A stretch of 64,000 bases of DNA, from NCBI GenBank assembly GCA_951813555.1, contig OX638344.1:310001-374000 (forward strand), given 5' to 3'. Position 1 is the stretch's first letter. The number at the start of each line of letters is the position of its first letter. The stretch is from an uncultured Acidimicrobiales bacterium (GTDB lineage Bacteria > Actinomycetota > Acidimicrobiia > Acidimicrobiales > Bin134). Of the stretch, positions 8,962 through 17,073 are shown in pieces. Under the pieces are notes generated by a model, which was not told where the DNA came from, ran no database searches, and was given only the letters and a program-made list of their open reading frames with translations. The position numbers were made by a program, and so were the translations under genes.

Positions 8962-10022
8962 CCCTTGCCCCGCCAGGGGATGAGCCGCTTCTCGGCCATG
9001 CGCATGGCCACGTCCATGGTCACCCCGAGGATGCTGATGAGTATCACCGCGGACAACATCAGATCGAGCAGGAAGAACTGTCGGGCCTTGAAGATGGTGA
9101 AGCCGAGCCCGGAGCTGGCCCCCAGCAGCTCGGCCGCTACCAGCGTGCCCCAGCACACGCCGATGGCCACCCGCAGGCCGGTGAAGATCTCCGGCAGGGC
9201 GTTGGGCAGGATGACGTGGCGCAGCACTTGGGCCTTGGACGCACCCAGCGAATAGGCGGCGTGAACCTTGGTGGTGTTCACCGCCAGCACTCCGGAGCGA
9301 GCGGCGATGATCATTATCCATACCGCTGCGAACAGGAGCAGGTTCACCTTGCTCCCCTCGCCGATGCCGAACCACACGATGAACAGGGGGATCAGCGCCA
9401 GCGGCGGGATGGGCCGCAGCAGCTCCACGATGGGGTCGAAGATGCCCCGCCAGCGGCTGGACAGGCCCATGGCCAGGCCAATGGGCACCCCGATGGCCAC
9501 CCCCCAGAACAACCCCTTGGCCAAGCGGCTGAAGCTCAGCCACAGGTGCTGCCACAGCGTGAACCCGCTGTAGCCGTTGCGGGCGAAATCCCATGCGGCG
9601 TCCCACACCTGGTCCGGGCTGGGAAGGGTCGATTCGCTGAGCCACTGGGTATAGGAGCATGCGGGCAGCCCGGGAAAGTCCTCGGGGCTGTCGGCTGCTC
9701 GATCGCAGTCGCGCAACAGGTCGCGCTGGCCGTAGCTCTCGTCCTCTTCAAGTCCGGCCTGCACCTCATCGCCGTAGTCGTACCACTCCTGAGGCAGTCC
9801 CCAGACCCTGGTGGATATGAACCACAGCGCCATGATGAAGATCAGGCTGAAAATGGTCCAGCGCAGCGCACCGCTCACCTCGGCGGCGTCGCCGAAGGTC
9901 ACCGTCTTGCGGGTGCTCTGGCCGGTCTTGCCCCGGAACAGCCAGTTGAAGGGCCAGTTCGCAGTGCGGTTCTGAATTTCGATGTTCTCTTTCACGGCGT
10001 GCCCGCCCGGTCCCTCTACCAT
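8958..10022 (-). CDS. tauC: ABC transporter permease, TauC/SsuC type
   Basis: A 354-residue inner-membrane permease. The C-terminal two thirds is a standard BPD_transp_1 domain: LWLSFSRLAKGLFWGVAIGV, ELLRPIPPLALIPLFIVWFG (family-typical), and the EAA loop AAYSLGASKAQVLRHVILPN. The N-terminal part is longer than in E. coli TauC, with one helix (TIFSLIFIMALWFIS) and an acidic roughly 90-residue insert rich in D/E that would be extracytoplasmic. The ATG overlaps the ATPase stop as TGATG, and the gene overlaps pta downstream. Confidence 0.88.
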   Translation of the reverse strand: MVEGPGGHAVKENIEIQNRTANWPFNWLFRGKTGQSTRKTVTFGDAAEVSGALRWTIFSLIFIMALWFISTRVWGLPQEWYDYGDEVQAGLEEDESYGQRDLLRDCDRAADSPEDFPGLPACSYTQWLSESTLPSPDQVWDAAWDFARNGYSGFTLWQHLWLSFSRLAKGLFWGVAIGVPIGLAMGLSSRWRGIFDPIVELLRPIPPLALIPLFIVWFGIGEGSKVNLLLFAAVWIMIIAARSGVLAVNTTKVHAAYSLGASKAQVLRHVILPNALPEIFTGLRVAIGVCWGTLVAAELLGASSGLGFTIFKARQFFLLDLMLSAVILISILGVTMDVAMRMAEKRLIPWRGKG

Positions 10023-11395
10023 CAGGCACCTCCTCCCGTTCCCATGATCTGTTCTTCCATCTCCCAGATCATCGTGAGGATCTCCTCTCGGGTGTCGATG
10101 AACTCCTGAGACGTCTTCAGCTCCCGGGCATCGGCCGTCAACGCCTCTTGGGCGAATGGGAGGTCGTATGTGCGTTCGATGCGACCTGGCCTCGGCGCCA
10201 TCACGAAGAGTTGGTCGCCGAGATAAAGCGCCTCCTCCACGCTGTGGGTGACCAAAACGATGGTCTTGCCCGTCTCGTTCCAGAGATTGAGCACCAGGCT
10301 CTGCATCTTCTCCCGGGTGAGTGCGTCCAGTGCGCCCAAGGGCTCGTCCATCAAGATGATCTTGGGGTCGTTGGCCAGGCATCGAGCCAGCGCCACCCGC
10401 TGCTGCATTCCACCGGAGAGCTCATACACCGCCTTGTCGCCGAAGTCCTGGAGGCCGACGATGTCCAGGAGATCCTGGACCGCCTCGCGGGAGGCGGGGC
10501 GGGACCGCCCGTTCATGCGGGCGCCGAAGCCGACGTTGTCGTTCACGCTCAGCCACTCGAACAGCGCGCCCCGCTGGAAGACCATGCCCCGATCTTGACC
10601 TGGACCGGTGATGGGCTCGCTGCCCAGCTTGACCTCGCCCGAGGTGGGGGCCAAAAAGCCGGCGATGATGTTGAGCAATGTGGTCTTGCCGCATCCCGAC
10701 GGGCCAAGCAGAGTGAGTAGTCGGCCCGGCTCGAGGGTGAAGGTGACGTCTTTGAGCGCCTCCACGCTGTCACCGTCGGGCAGCTCGTACACCATGCCGA
10801 GCTCCTCCACCACCAGGGGGCTCTCAGTTTTGGACTCTCGGGCGACCTCCACCTTGGAAGGATCGAAGTGCACTTCAGGCCGGGCCAGCGTGAGCCACGC
10901 CCGGGCGATCACCAGCGCCGCCACCAGCAGCCCCATATAGGGAATCGATGAGTCCTCGCGCTGCATGTAGGCCAACAGCACCGCGACGGTGGCGCTGGCC
11001 GCCAGGGCAAGCCACACATACCACGCCGTTGCGGCCTGCCGCTCCTCGTCGGCGCGCCGGTACAGCAACAACATTGACAGCAGTGCCGCCCCGCCCACCA
11101 ACGCAACCACTGGCTGCCATGGCGATGCGGTATCACGGAACGACAGCACCACGCCCCCGATGATGGCCACACCGGCCATGATCTGGCCGATCAGGATGAT
11201 GCCGTCACGGGGCTGAGCGGCCCGATCCGCGCCCTTGAATCGGCGCGCCGGCGTAATGGCCAGGTCAACCAACATCACCACCACAGCCAAAGCGGCGGCG
11301 GCCAATAGCGCCACCGACAGCCAGTAGGCCCCGCGGGCGACTACATAGGTGATGCCGTCGTATACGTCGGCCAGGCCCTGAACAAACGAATCCAT
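10022..11395 (-). CDS. tauB: taurine-type ABC transporter ATPase with an N-terminal five-helix membrane domain
   Basis: The 457-residue product is about 200 residues longer than TauB/SsuB. Residues 23-170 contain five strongly hydrophobic helices (for example AYWLSVALLAAAALAVVVML and IPYMGLLVAALVIARAWLTL). From about 195 onward it is a normal nitrate/taurine-type ATPase with Walker A GPSGCGKTT (231-239), a Q-loop (GMVFQRGALFEW), the signature LSGGMQQR (326-333) and Walker B IILMDEP (346-352). The reading frame is continuous with no internal ribosome site, so this is a membrane-tethered ATPase rather than two genes. The helices might add a permease-like or docking element (inference). Confidence 0.85.
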   Translation of the reverse strand: MDSFVQGLADVYDGITYVVARGAYWLSVALLAAAALAVVVMLVDLAITPARRFKGADRAAQPRDGIILIGQIMAGVAIIGGVVLSFRDTASPWQPVVALVGGAALLSMLLLYRRADEERQAATAWYVWLALAASATVAVLLAYMQREDSSIPYMGLLVAALVIARAWLTLARPEVHFDPSKVEVARESKTESPLVVEELGMVYELPDGDSVEALKDVTFTLEPGRLLTLLGPSGCGKTTLLNIIAGFLAPTSGEVKLGSEPITGPGQDRGMVFQRGALFEWLSVNDNVGFGARMNGRSRPASREAVQDLLDIVGLQDFGDKAVYELSGGMQQRVALARCLANDPKIILMDEPLGALDALTREKMQSLVLNLWNETGKTIVLVTHSVEEALYLGDQLFVMAPRPGRIERTYDLPFAQEALTADARELKTSQEFIDTREEILTMIWEMEEQIMGTGGGA

Positions 11396-11430
11396 AACGT
11401 CCGCCTTTGGCGTAGAGAATCAACCTAGAA

Positions 11431-11446
11431 GGAACATAGCTGTTCC
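11431..11446. promoter_or_regulatory. short inverted repeat ggaaca-tagc-tgttcc
   Basis: Perfect 6-base arms with a 4-base spacer, 35 bases upstream of the ATPase start. It could be an operator, or a small RNA hairpin that helps set the ATPase-permease level after the binding-protein gene. Confidence 0.3.
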
Positions 11447-11451
11447 GCGGT

Positions 11452-11508
11452 GAGCACCCAGCGGGGGCGGGCAATGAGGGGGTGTGCCCGCCCCCGCTGC
11501 CGGTGCTC
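11452..11508 (-). terminator. long GC-rich hairpin between tauA and tauB
   Basis: Arms 11459-11473 and 11485-11499 pair perfectly over 15 bases. They are extended by 7 more pairs (11452-11458 with 11502-11508) across a 2-base bulge; the loop is 11 bases. The hairpin begins at the tauA stop codon and has no T-run after it. It looks like a partial terminator or mRNA-stabilising stem that makes the binding protein more abundant than the ATPase and permease, a common arrangement in ABC operons (inference). Confidence 0.55.
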
Positions 11509-13513
11509 AGTTGACAGCTTCGAGGAAGCTGGTGTCGACGAAGGCGTCGTAGCTGGGCAAAGCCGAGGGGATCTCGCCTTGGGCGACGAAGAAGTCCATC
11601 TGGTCCTTCATCACCTGCTGCACGGTCCCGCCGAGCCACGCCTCAGACAGCTGCACGTCGCTTTCGGGGAACGAGAATGCGTCCAACAGGGCGATGGTCG
11701 CTGCCCGTTCCATGCCCGCAGCCTCGGCGATGGTGTCGATGAACGGCTCCCGGTCGTCGTTGTAGGCCCGGTTGGCGTCCTCGGTCACCTGCAAGAAGGT
11801 CGTCAGCACTCTGGGATAGGTGTCGGCGAAGTCTCCGGTGGTGGAGATGATGTCGAACACGCGGATGCCGATGGCCTCCTGCTCGGCCCCGGTCATCACC
11901 AGATTGCCGCCGTTGGCGATCATCTGGTTCACCGCGCCGCCGAACGCGCACGCCATGGCCACCTCGCCCGAGTCCAACGCGGCCACCGCAGCCGGGCCAC
12001 CCTCAGACTGGATCAACTCCACCGAGGAGATGTCCACCCCCAGATGCTCGAGCATCTTCAACAGCTTGAAGTGCGTCACGTTGCCCAACGGCGTATAGAT
12101 GCTCTGGCCGGCCATCGTCTCCGCCGCGTTGTCCGCGGTGATCCCCAAGTCGGGATTGGCCACGCAGTTGTCGGCATCGGCATAGCTCACCGCCACCCCC
12201 ACCAACAACAGATCAGACCCGCCGGTCACGAAGTTGGCGAACGGCGTCAAACCCTGCGAATAGGAGATGTCGATATCGCCCGACTCCATGGCCTGGGCCA
12301 TATCGCCGCCCGATGCGAACGGAATCCAGTTCACCGTCAAACCCAGAGCACCGTCATAGGTCTGCTCGGCCTGAGCCACCTGGTTGGCCGTGGGCCACTC
12401 CAAGAAATATGCCACATTCAACTCGTCGGGCTTCGCCCGGCCTTCAACGGCTTCGAGGAAGCTGGTGTCGACGAAGGCGTCGTAGCTGGGCAGTGCCGAG
12501 GGGATCTCGCCTTGGGCGACGAAGAAGTCCATCTGCTCCTTCATCACCTGCTGCACGGTCCCGCCGAGCCACGCCTCAGAAAGCTGCACGTCCCTTTCGG
12601 GGAATGAGAATGCGTCCAACAGGGCGATGGTCGCTGCCCGTTCCATGCCCGCAGCCTCGGCGATGGTGTCGATGAACGGCTCCCGGTCGTCGTTGTAGGC
12701 CCGGTTGGCGTCCTCGGTCACCTGCAAGAAGCCGGTGATGATGTCGGGATGCTCGGCGGCGAATGTGCCCGTGGTGGAGATGATGTCGAACACGCGGATG
12801 CCGATGGCCTCCTGCTCGGCCCCGGTCATCACCAGATTGCCGCCGTTGGCGATCATCTGGTTCACCGCGCCGCCGAACGCGCACGCCATGGCCACCTCGC
12901 CCGAGTCCAACGCGGCCACCGCAGCCGGGCCACCCTCAGACTGGATCAACTCCACCGAGGAGATGTCCACCCCCAGATGCTCGAGCATCTTCAACAGCTT
13001 GAAGTGCGTCACGTTGCCCAACGGCGTGTAGATGCTCTGGCCGGCCATCGTCTCCGCCGCGTTTTCGGCCGTGATCCCGAGATCGGGATTGGCCACACAG
13101 TTGTCGGCGTCGGCATAGCTCACCGCCACACCGATCAGCAACAGATCAGACCCGCCGGTCACGAAGTTGGCGAACGGCGTCAAACCCTGCGAGTACGAGA
13201 TGTCGATATCGCCGGACTCCATGGCCTGGGCCATATCGCCGCCCGATGCGAACGGAATCCAGTTAACCGTCACACCCAGAGCATCGTCATAGGTCTGCTC
13301 GGCCTGGGCCACCTGGTTGGCCGTCGGCCACTCCAGGAAATACGCCACGTTCAACTCGTCGAGCATCATCTCATCGGGCGCGGCAGGGGCCTCGGGGGCA
13401 GCAGTAGGCTCCGGCGCAGCAGCGTCGTCGGGCGCAGCATCATCGGCGTCGTCGTTGCCGCAAGCGGCGACAATCAACCCCATCACCATGAGTAATGCCA
13501 GTAGTCGCTTCAT
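11507..13513 (-). CDS. tauA: TauA-like sulfonate-binding lipoprotein with two tandem binding domains
   Basis: A 668-residue lipoprotein. The signal peptide and lipobox end ...GLIVAACGNDD (Cys at about residue 18). An Ala/Pro/Glu-rich linker (residues about 20-50) is followed by two near-identical TauA-type solute-binding domains (about 53-357 and 364-668). Each begins DELNVAYFLEWPTANQVAQA and ends DAFVDTSFLEAV. The nucleotide repeat period is 933 bases (311 codons) and the frame is open throughout. GGAGG lies 7 bases upstream of the ATG. Standard TauA has one such domain. The cluster context suggests taurine or a related sulfonate as ligand. Confidence 0.88.
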   Translation of the reverse strand: MKRLLALLMVMGLIVAACGNDDADDAAPDDAAAPEPTAAPEAPAAPDEMMLDELNVAYFLEWPTANQVAQAEQTYDDALGVTVNWIPFASGGDMAQAMESGDIDISYSQGLTPFANFVTGGSDLLLIGVAVSYADADNCVANPDLGITAENAAETMAGQSIYTPLGNVTHFKLLKMLEHLGVDISSVELIQSEGGPAAVAALDSGEVAMACAFGGAVNQMIANGGNLVMTGAEQEAIGIRVFDIISTTGTFAAEHPDIITGFLQVTEDANRAYNDDREPFIDTIAEAAGMERAATIALLDAFSFPERDVQLSEAWLGGTVQQVMKEQMDFFVAQGEIPSALPSYDAFVDTSFLEAVEGRAKPDELNVAYFLEWPTANQVAQAEQTYDGALGLTVNWIPFASGGDMAQAMESGDIDISYSQGLTPFANFVTGGSDLLLVGVAVSYADADNCVANPDLGITADNAAETMAGQSIYTPLGNVTHFKLLKMLEHLGVDISSVELIQSEGGPAAVAALDSGEVAMACAFGGAVNQMIANGGNLVMTGAEQEAIGIRVFDIISTTGDFADTYPRVLTTFLQVTEDANRAYNDDREPFIDTIAEAAGMERAATIALLDAFSFPESDVQLSEAWLGGTVQQVMKDQMDFFVAQGEIPSALPSYDAFVDTSFLEAVN
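11516..13362 (-). repeat. 933-base-period tandem duplication within tauA
   Basis: Copies 11516-12429 and 12449-13362 are nearly identical by eye. Most mismatches cluster in one stretch of roughly 50 bases (about 11795-11842 versus 12728-12775), where one copy encodes TGDFADTYPRVLTTFLQ and the other TGTFAAEHPDIITGFLQ. The rest differs by scattered, mostly silent changes. Confidence 0.93.
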
Positions 13514-13547
13514 ATTGGTTCCTCCATCTCGATGGATGTTTCGTGCC

Positions 13548-14921
13548 TCATATAAAGGCCTTGAGCCAACCGCCCACGCGGTTGAACACCTGGTCGACCC
13601 GGCTCAGCAGGTCGTCGATCACTTCAGCGTCGGCCACCAGCGGCGGCGAGATCATCAGCATGGCCGCACCCCGAGAATCTGGGCGCACCAGCACACGCGC
13701 CTCTCTCACAAACCGGTCTAGTGCCCCGCCGGGGAGCAGCGAGGCGAACTCGGCCTCGGTCAGGTCGATGCCCCGCTCCCGGTCCCGCATCAACTCAACT
13801 GCGTAAAAGAACCCCGTCCCCCGCACATCCTTAACGCAGGCGTGGGCCGCCATCAGATCGCGCAGGCCGTTGAATAGGCGGTCCTCGTGGCGCAGCACCC
13901 CGGCCATGACGTTCTCGTCGCGCAGAGCCGTCATGTTGGCGGCCGCCACCGCAGTGGACACCGGATGGCCGCCGAACGTGGATCCGTGGACATACATGGC
14001 CAGAGAGGAGTCCCACACCTGCTCCACCAGCGGGCTCTTCACGACGAGGCCGCCCAAGGGCACATAGGCGCTGGTGACGCCTTTGGCGAAGGTGATCATG
14101 TCGGGTTCAGCACCGACGCGCTCGCTGCCGAACCAATAGCCGAGACGTCCGAACGAGTTGATCACCTCATCAGCGCAGAGGAGTACGCCATAGGCGTCGC
14201 AGATACGGCGCAATTCTTGCCAATATCCATCTGGAGGCACGAGGGCGCCGCGGCCGTTTTGAACCGGTTCAGCGATCACCATGGCTACGGTCTCGGGGCC
14301 CTCATCCAGGATCGCCTCTTCGACTGCTGTCACGCACGGCAGCTCTTGGGCAGCCTGGCCCGACTCGAGGTGGCACCCCAAGGTGTTGGGCACGTGTCGC
14401 ACCGGGCCAGCCAGCATCGGCAAGAACGGGTCTCGCAGGTTGGGAATGCCGGTCAGGGCAAGGGCACCCAGCGACGTGCCGTGGTAGGCCCAGTTCCGGG
14501 CGATCACCTTGTGACGCTGATCGTCGCCGTTGGCCAAGTGGTAGCAGCGGGCAAACTTGAGGGCCGACTCCACCGCCTCAGAGCCGGAATTGACGAAGAA
14601 CACCCGGTCGAGATCCCCCGGGGCGACGGCCGCGATCATCGAGGCCGCCTCAATGGATGACGGGTGGGCGAAGCCCCAGTTGGAGTAGAACGCCAGCCTG
14701 TCCATCTGCTTGGCCGCCGCTGCGGTCAGATCGCTGCGACCGTGTCCCAGATTGGTGCAGAACAAGCCGGCGAGGCCGTCGAGGTACTCGTTGCCGTCGG
14801 TGTCCCACACGTAGCAACCCTCGCCGCGGTCGATCACCACCAGGTCGTCCGCCCTCCAAGCCTCGCCCCGCGTGAAGTGAGGCACGAGGTGGCGACGAGC
14901 CCGCTGGCGGTCATCCGGCAT
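13548..14921 (-). CDS. tpa: class III aminotransferase, probable taurine:pyruvate aminotransferase (copy 1)
   Basis: A PLP enzyme of 457 residues, predicted to move the amino group of taurine to pyruvate, giving sulfoacetaldehyde and alanine. Visible class III elements: GCYVWDTDGNEYLDGLAGLF, FFVNSGSEAVESALKFARCY, a PLP Asp in CADEVINSFGR and the Schiff-base Lys in TFAKGVTSAY, followed by HGSTFGGHPVSTAVA. The substrate is inferred from the adjoining tauA and from xsc in the same run; class III enzymes also act on other omega-amino compounds. GGGAGG precedes the ATG. A second copy lies at 18237-19610. Confidence 0.8.
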   Translation of the reverse strand: MPDDRQRARRHLVPHFTRGEAWRADDLVVIDRGEGCYVWDTDGNEYLDGLAGLFCTNLGHGRSDLTAAAAKQMDRLAFYSNWGFAHPSSIEAASMIAAVAPGDLDRVFFVNSGSEAVESALKFARCYHLANGDDQRHKVIARNWAYHGTSLGALALTGIPNLRDPFLPMLAGPVRHVPNTLGCHLESGQAAQELPCVTAVEEAILDEGPETVAMVIAEPVQNGRGALVPPDGYWQELRRICDAYGVLLCADEVINSFGRLGYWFGSERVGAEPDMITFAKGVTSAYVPLGGLVVKSPLVEQVWDSSLAMYVHGSTFGGHPVSTAVAAANMTALRDENVMAGVLRHEDRLFNGLRDLMAAHACVKDVRGTGFFYAVELMRDRERGIDLTEAEFASLLPGGALDRFVREARVLVRPDSRGAAMLMISPPLVADAEVIDDLLSRVDQVFNRVGGWLKAFI

Positions 14922-14965
14922 CTGTCCCTCCCATGTCCCCCCGGACGATGTTCGATAGTTGAGGT

Positions 14966-14997
14966 TAGACGCTATACAAATGAGTTAGAGAGTGCAA
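14966..14997 (-). promoter_or_regulatory. upstream block shared by both aminotransferase copies (possible promoter)
   Basis: Read on the minus strand, TTGCAC (14997-14992), a 15-base spacer and TATAGC (14976-14971) precede copy 1. The same layout (TTGCCC, 15 bases, TATAGC at 19686-19660) precedes copy 2. The spacing is short for a sigma-70 promoter. The conservation may also simply reflect the recent duplication. Confidence 0.35.
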
Positions 14998-15041
14998 TAG
15001 ATCTGCAAATGAAGCTGTTTGTTCAGTTAGATTGAATCGCC

Positions 15042-16010
15042 CTACTCCATAAGGGCGCGGGCCTCGGAAACGATCTTGTCGGCGGTGGGCAGCAGCTGCT
15101 TCTCCAAGTCGGCGTTGAAGGGCACGTGGCAGTGGGGGGTGGTCACCCGGGCGATGGGGGCTTGAAGGGACCAAAACCCGTGCTGGGCGACGACGGCGGA
15201 AATCTCCGATGCCACCGACCCCATCTCATGGGCGGGGTCGGCGATCAGCAGGCGGCCAGTCTTTGACACCGACTCCAGGATGGTGTCGGTGTCCATCGGC
15301 ACGATGGAGCGAAGGTCGATCACCTCAACCGACACCCCTTCGGAGGCGAGCTGTTCGGCGGCGGCAAGGCCGAGGGTGATCGCCCCGGCCACGGTCACCA
15401 CGGTCACGTCGGTCCCTTCTCGCCGCACGGCGGCCTGGCCCAAAGGCACGAGCAGGTCGTCGTCGGGCACCTCGCCGCTTTGACCCCAAAGGCTCCGGTC
15501 CTCGAAGGTGATGACCGGGTTGTCGTCGCGGATGGCCGCCTTGAGCATTCCCTTGGCATCGTGAGGTGACGCGGGGGCAATCAGTTTGAGCCCCGGAATG
15601 GTCATCAGCGTGGCGTAGGGGCGGTCGGAGTGCTGGGCGGCGTTGGAGACTCCGTACATCATCGGGGCCCGCAGTGTGATGGGCAGTCGGGCTTGTCCGC
15701 CGTAGGTGTAGGTCGACTTGGAGATGATCGAGACGATTTGGTCGAAGGCCACATACATGAACGGGGCGATCAGCATGTGAACGATCGGCCTCATTCCGAC
15801 CATGGCCGCGCCGGCTCCGGCACCGACGAAGCCCGCCTCGGAAATCGGCGTGTTGCGAACCCGCTCGGTGCCGAACTTCTCGACCATTCCGGTGCAGTCG
15901 CCCATCATGTTCCAGGCGACGTCCTCGCCCATGATGAAGACGCTCTCGTCGCGCTCCATCTCCTCGGTCATCGCTTCGGTAACCGCTTGGATGTAGGTCA
16001 CGGTGCGCAT
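15042..16010 (-). CDS. 2-oxoacid/acetoin dehydrogenase E1 component, beta subunit
   Basis: A 322-residue transketolase-like protein with N-terminal MTYIQAVTEAMTEEMERDE-like sequence, VFIMGEDVAWNMMGDCTGMV, and ISEAGFVGAGAGAAMVGMRP, as in PdhB/AcoB. The C-terminal domain has EVIDLRSIVPMDTDTILESV. It forms the TPP-dependent E1 heterotetramer with the gene 18 bases upstream. AGGAGG precedes the ATG. No E3 gene is in the window. The substrate (pyruvate, acetoin or another 2-oxoacid) cannot be told from sequence alone. Confidence 0.85.
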   Translation of the reverse strand: MRTVTYIQAVTEAMTEEMERDESVFIMGEDVAWNMMGDCTGMVEKFGTERVRNTPISEAGFVGAGAGAAMVGMRPIVHMLIAPFMYVAFDQIVSIISKSTYTYGGQARLPITLRAPMMYGVSNAAQHSDRPYATLMTIPGLKLIAPASPHDAKGMLKAAIRDDNPVITFEDRSLWGQSGEVPDDDLLVPLGQAAVRREGTDVTVVTVAGAITLGLAAAEQLASEGVSVEVIDLRSIVPMDTDTILESVSKTGRLLIADPAHEMGSVASEISAVVAQHGFWSLQAPIARVTTPHCHVPFNADLEKQLLPTADKIVSEARALME

Positions 16011-16028
16011 GGCAGTTTCCTCCTGCGA

Positions 16029-17015
16029 TCAGCCCGCACTGGGAACGGGGTCGGCGAACAAATGGGTAAAGGCGGCCTCGGGCGGGGGTGCCGGGCTCTG
16101 CCGGGCGAACTCAATGGCGGCAACGATCTCCTCGCTGACCGCGGCGTCGAGGTCGTCGATCTGCTGCTCGTCGAAGCCTCGCTCGATGAGCACCTGGCGG
16201 AACAGCACCAGAGGGTCGCGCTGGGTGCGCCAATACTCCACCTCCTCGGCCGACCGGTAGTGCTCGGGCAGCCTGCCCACCGCGTGGTTTTCGAACCGGT
16301 AGGTCTTGGTCTCCACCAGGCTCGGGCCGCCCCCGCTGCGGGCCCGCTCCACTGCTTCGCTGACCGCCTCGAACACGGCCAGCACGTCTTGGCCATCGAT
16401 GGTCACACCGGGCATGTCATAGCCAATGGCCCTCACCGAGATGTCCTCTACGGAGACGGCATCCTTGGCCGACGTGAGCTCGCCGTAGCCGTTGTTCTCG
16501 CACACATACACAACGGGGAGCTGCCAGATGGCGGCCAGGTTCAACGACTCGTGGAATGTGCCCTGGCTGGACGCCCCGTCGCCGAAGAAGCACAGGCTGA
16601 CCTTGTCCTCGCCCCGCATCTTGTAAGCCAGCGCGGCGCCGGTGGACACCGGGAGCCCGGAGCCGACGATCGAAGTCTCGCCCAGGCTGCCGATGCTGAA
16701 GTCCGACAAGTGCATCGACCCGCCCTTGCCCTGGTTGACCCCGGTCTCCTTGCCCATCAGCTCGGCCATCAACCGGTCGAGCTGGGCGCCCTTGCCAATC
16801 GGGTGGCCGTGGGAGCGATGGGTGCCGACCATGGAGTCGTCGATGCGCAGCGCCATGCACGATCCGACGATGGACGCCTCCTGTCCGGTGGAGGTGTGGA
16901 ATGCGCCGTAGAGCTCTCCAGCCAACAGGAGCTCTTTGGTGGTGTCCTCGAACTTGCGGATACGGGACATCCGCCGATACATGTCCCGCAATACGCCGTC
17001 ATCAATAGTGATCAT
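16029..17015 (-). CDS. 2-oxoacid/acetoin dehydrogenase E1 component, alpha subunit
   Basis: A 328-residue TPP-binding protein. The start at 17015 is preferred over an in-frame ATG at 17090 because GGGGGAG lies just upstream and homology begins with [16 protein letters not shown]. The TPP motif is [20 protein letters not shown], followed by [40 protein letters not shown] and [13 protein letters not shown] are typical of AcoA/PdhA. It is the first gene of the long minus-strand run and is divergent from the E2 gene across 58 bases. Confidence 0.86.
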   Translation of the reverse strand: MITIDDGVLRDMYRRMSRIRKFEDTTKELLLAGELYGAFHTSTGQEASIVGSCMALRIDDSMVGTHRSHGHPIGKGAQLDRLMAELMGKETGVNQGKGGSMHLSDFSIGSLGETSIVGSGLPVSTGAALAYKMRGEDKVSLCFFGDGASSQGTFHESLNLAAIWQLPVVYVCENNGYGELTSAKDAVSVEDISVRAIGYDMPGVTIDGQDVLAVFEAVSEAVERARSGGGPSLVETKTYRFENHAVGRLPEHYRSAEEVEYWRTQRDPLVLFRQVLIERGFDEQQIDDLDAAVSEEIVAAIEFARQSPAPPPEAAFTHLFADPVPSAG

Positions 17016-17073
17016 CAGCTCCCCCTTCTCTCTGGCAACGCCATCCCGATGGTATTCGGAACACCAGGTGATG

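Noticed and set aside
8023..9660. 545-codon frame including pta
   Set aside because: The N-terminal 230 codons overlap the permease in another frame and lack homology; the pta start is placed at TTG 8961.
11820..13031. Two similar plus-strand frames of 92 and 108 codons
   Set aside because: They are antisense to the two halves of the duplicated TauA gene and resemble each other only for that reason.
11516..13362. Possible CRISPR or satellite array
   Set aside because: Only two long copies exist and both encode a protein domain; there are no short repeats with spacers.
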